Shown piece after piece: positions 63,235 through 64,000 of a stretch of DNA of 64,000 nucleotides. A program made the position numbers and the translations under genes. The notes below the pieces were generated by a model. That model was not told where the DNA came from and did not search any database. It saw only the letters and a program-made list of their open reading frames with translations. Origin of the DNA: Halomonas sp. M4R1S46 (GTDB lineage Bacteria; Pseudomonadota; Gammaproteobacteria; Pseudomonadales; Halomonadaceae); contig NZ_CP107008.1 of the NCBI RefSeq assembly GCF_025725685.1, forward strand, positions 248,001 through 312,000. The letters run 5' to 3'. The first letter of the stretch is position 1. Each line of letters starts with the position of its first letter.

Positions 63235-64000
63235 TTACTCTCCCAGCGACTTCAGCAGCGCATCCCGGGCATCCAGGTAGAACTGGATGTCCACTTTGGT
63301 GGCCATCTCGTCGGAGAGGTCGAATAGCAGCTTGCGGCAGGTCACCGGCATCAGGATGGCCGTGGCGCCTTTCTCCACGGCGATCTCCACCAGGGTGACT
63401 GGATTGTGGATCGGTTCGATGGAGCCGCCGAGGTTGATCTCGCCGACCACGATCAGGCCGCCGCGCAGGCTTCGCTTGAGCAGTGCCGAGCTCATGGCGA
63501 TCAGCGCCGCGACTCCCAACTTGGTGCCGGCCTTGGCGGCATCGAAGGCGCGCAGCTGCACGGTGAACTCATGCTGGCGAGGTTCCTTGTCGCCGACCAG
63601 CTGGCCGGCGCGGGTGTAAAGGTTCTGCTCGGCGTAGCCGATGCTCTCGCGAAAGGCCGGCGGCACCGGCTTGTTGAGGATCTTGACGCCGGTGCCAGGG
63701 CCCTCGTTGACCTCGATGCGGAACAGGCCGGGATGTTCCTCCTGGCCGTTGCTGGCCTGCCCCCCGGGGCTGATGCTCCATACCTGGCCTGGTTCCAGCG
63801 GGTCGTTGCCGATGCTGTTGTCGCTCTGCAGCTCCGGGGTGGCGACGAACTTTTCCACGCCATCCTCGCCCATGGTGTAGCTGAAGTGGGTGTTGCGGAA
63901 CTCGGCGGCGCCGATGCGCTTCTGCTGCTCCTTGACCCGCCGGCGCGCCTCCATGGCGATATGGATGGCCCATTCCAGGTCGTCGTCGCTGGGCGAGAGG
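63235..64000 (-). CDS. brxL: BREX system Lon-like protein BrxL (C-terminal part)
   Basis: The frame is open from the right edge to the TAA at 63235, giving about 255 residues of the C-terminal end. The sequence includes LEWAIHIAMEARRRVKEQQK, FRNTHFSYTMGEDGVEKF, GLIVVGEINLGGSIEPIHNP and a last IQFYLDARDALLKSLGE. This is the Lon-protease-like domain of BrxL, the final gene of type I BREX phage-defence operons (brxA-brxB-brxC-pglX-pglZ-brxL). By eye, the Ser-Lys dyad of Lon is missing: the GPSAG place reads GTKLG and the GLKEK place reads NPVTL. The AAA+ part and the rest of BREX must lie right of the window. Confidence 0.9.
   Translation of the reverse strand, partial: LSPSDDDLEWAIHIAMEARRRVKEQQKRIGAAEFRNTHFSYTMGEDGVEKFVATPELQSDNSIGNDPLEPGQVWSISPGGQASNGQEEHPGLFRIEVNEGPGTGVKILNKPVPPAFRESIGYAEQNLYTRAGQLVGDKEPRQHEFTVQLRAFDAAKAGTKLGVAALIAMSSALLKRSLRGGLIVVGEINLGGSIEPIHNPVTLVEIAVEKGATAILMPVTCRKLLFDLSDEMATKVDIQFYLDARDALLKSLGE

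Overview
The window looks like a chromosomal segment of a high-GC halophilic gammaproteobacterium, most likely Halomonas or a close relative. This is inferred from ribosomal operon order, codon use and gene content; no database search was possible. Four regions can be separated.

(1) 1-17,890 is housekeeping. It runs rpsG-fusA-tuf, a terminator, then the S10, spc and alpha ribosomal operons through secY, rpoA and rplQ, all on the + strand, closed by a strong intrinsic terminator. The strong promoter before rpsJ and a second one before rpsM match the expected operon boundaries. (2) 17,890-21,740 is the rplQ-uvrA junction. An IS66-family element with a perfect 8-bp target duplication sits here. 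Its transposase gene is itself broken by an IS3-family element. The pair lies between two oppositely oriented arrays of a 7-bp repeat.

(3) 21,735-57,420 is mixed chromosome. It holds uvrA, a YajR-type transporter, ssb, plsC, and fabA-fabB. Next comes a photolyase cluster: a LitR-like MerR regulator, phrB, cbiX, a flavoprotein and an epimerase, with a candidate MerR operator. RapA, an Lgt-like/TlpA fusion, a phospholipase-D lipoprotein and a UspA protein follow. A beta-alanine/malonate-semialdehyde module (omega-aminotransferase plus mmsA, divergent LysR) precedes an amidase and an orphan CofD-like gene of the GAK family. The last block is gbuA, a YjiH-type transporter, an aruI-like decarboxylase and a kauB-like dehydrogenase. 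Together these would take 2-ketoarginine to GABA and urea. Its promoter region has a -24/-12 promoter, an IHF site, inverted-repeat activator sites and a divergent PAS/AAA+ activator.

(4) 57,430-64,000 is the start of an integrated island. The 3' half of a tRNA-Pro gene marks the left boundary. A tyrosine integrase, two unrecognised genes, an AlpA-like DNA-binding protein and a primase-helicase fusion follow. Then comes a roughly 600-bp non-coding stretch with inverted repeats, and the 3' end of brxL on the minus strand. brxL is normally the last gene of a type I BREX phage-defence operon, so the rest of BREX should lie just beyond the right edge. The island is visibly more AT-rich than its surroundings.
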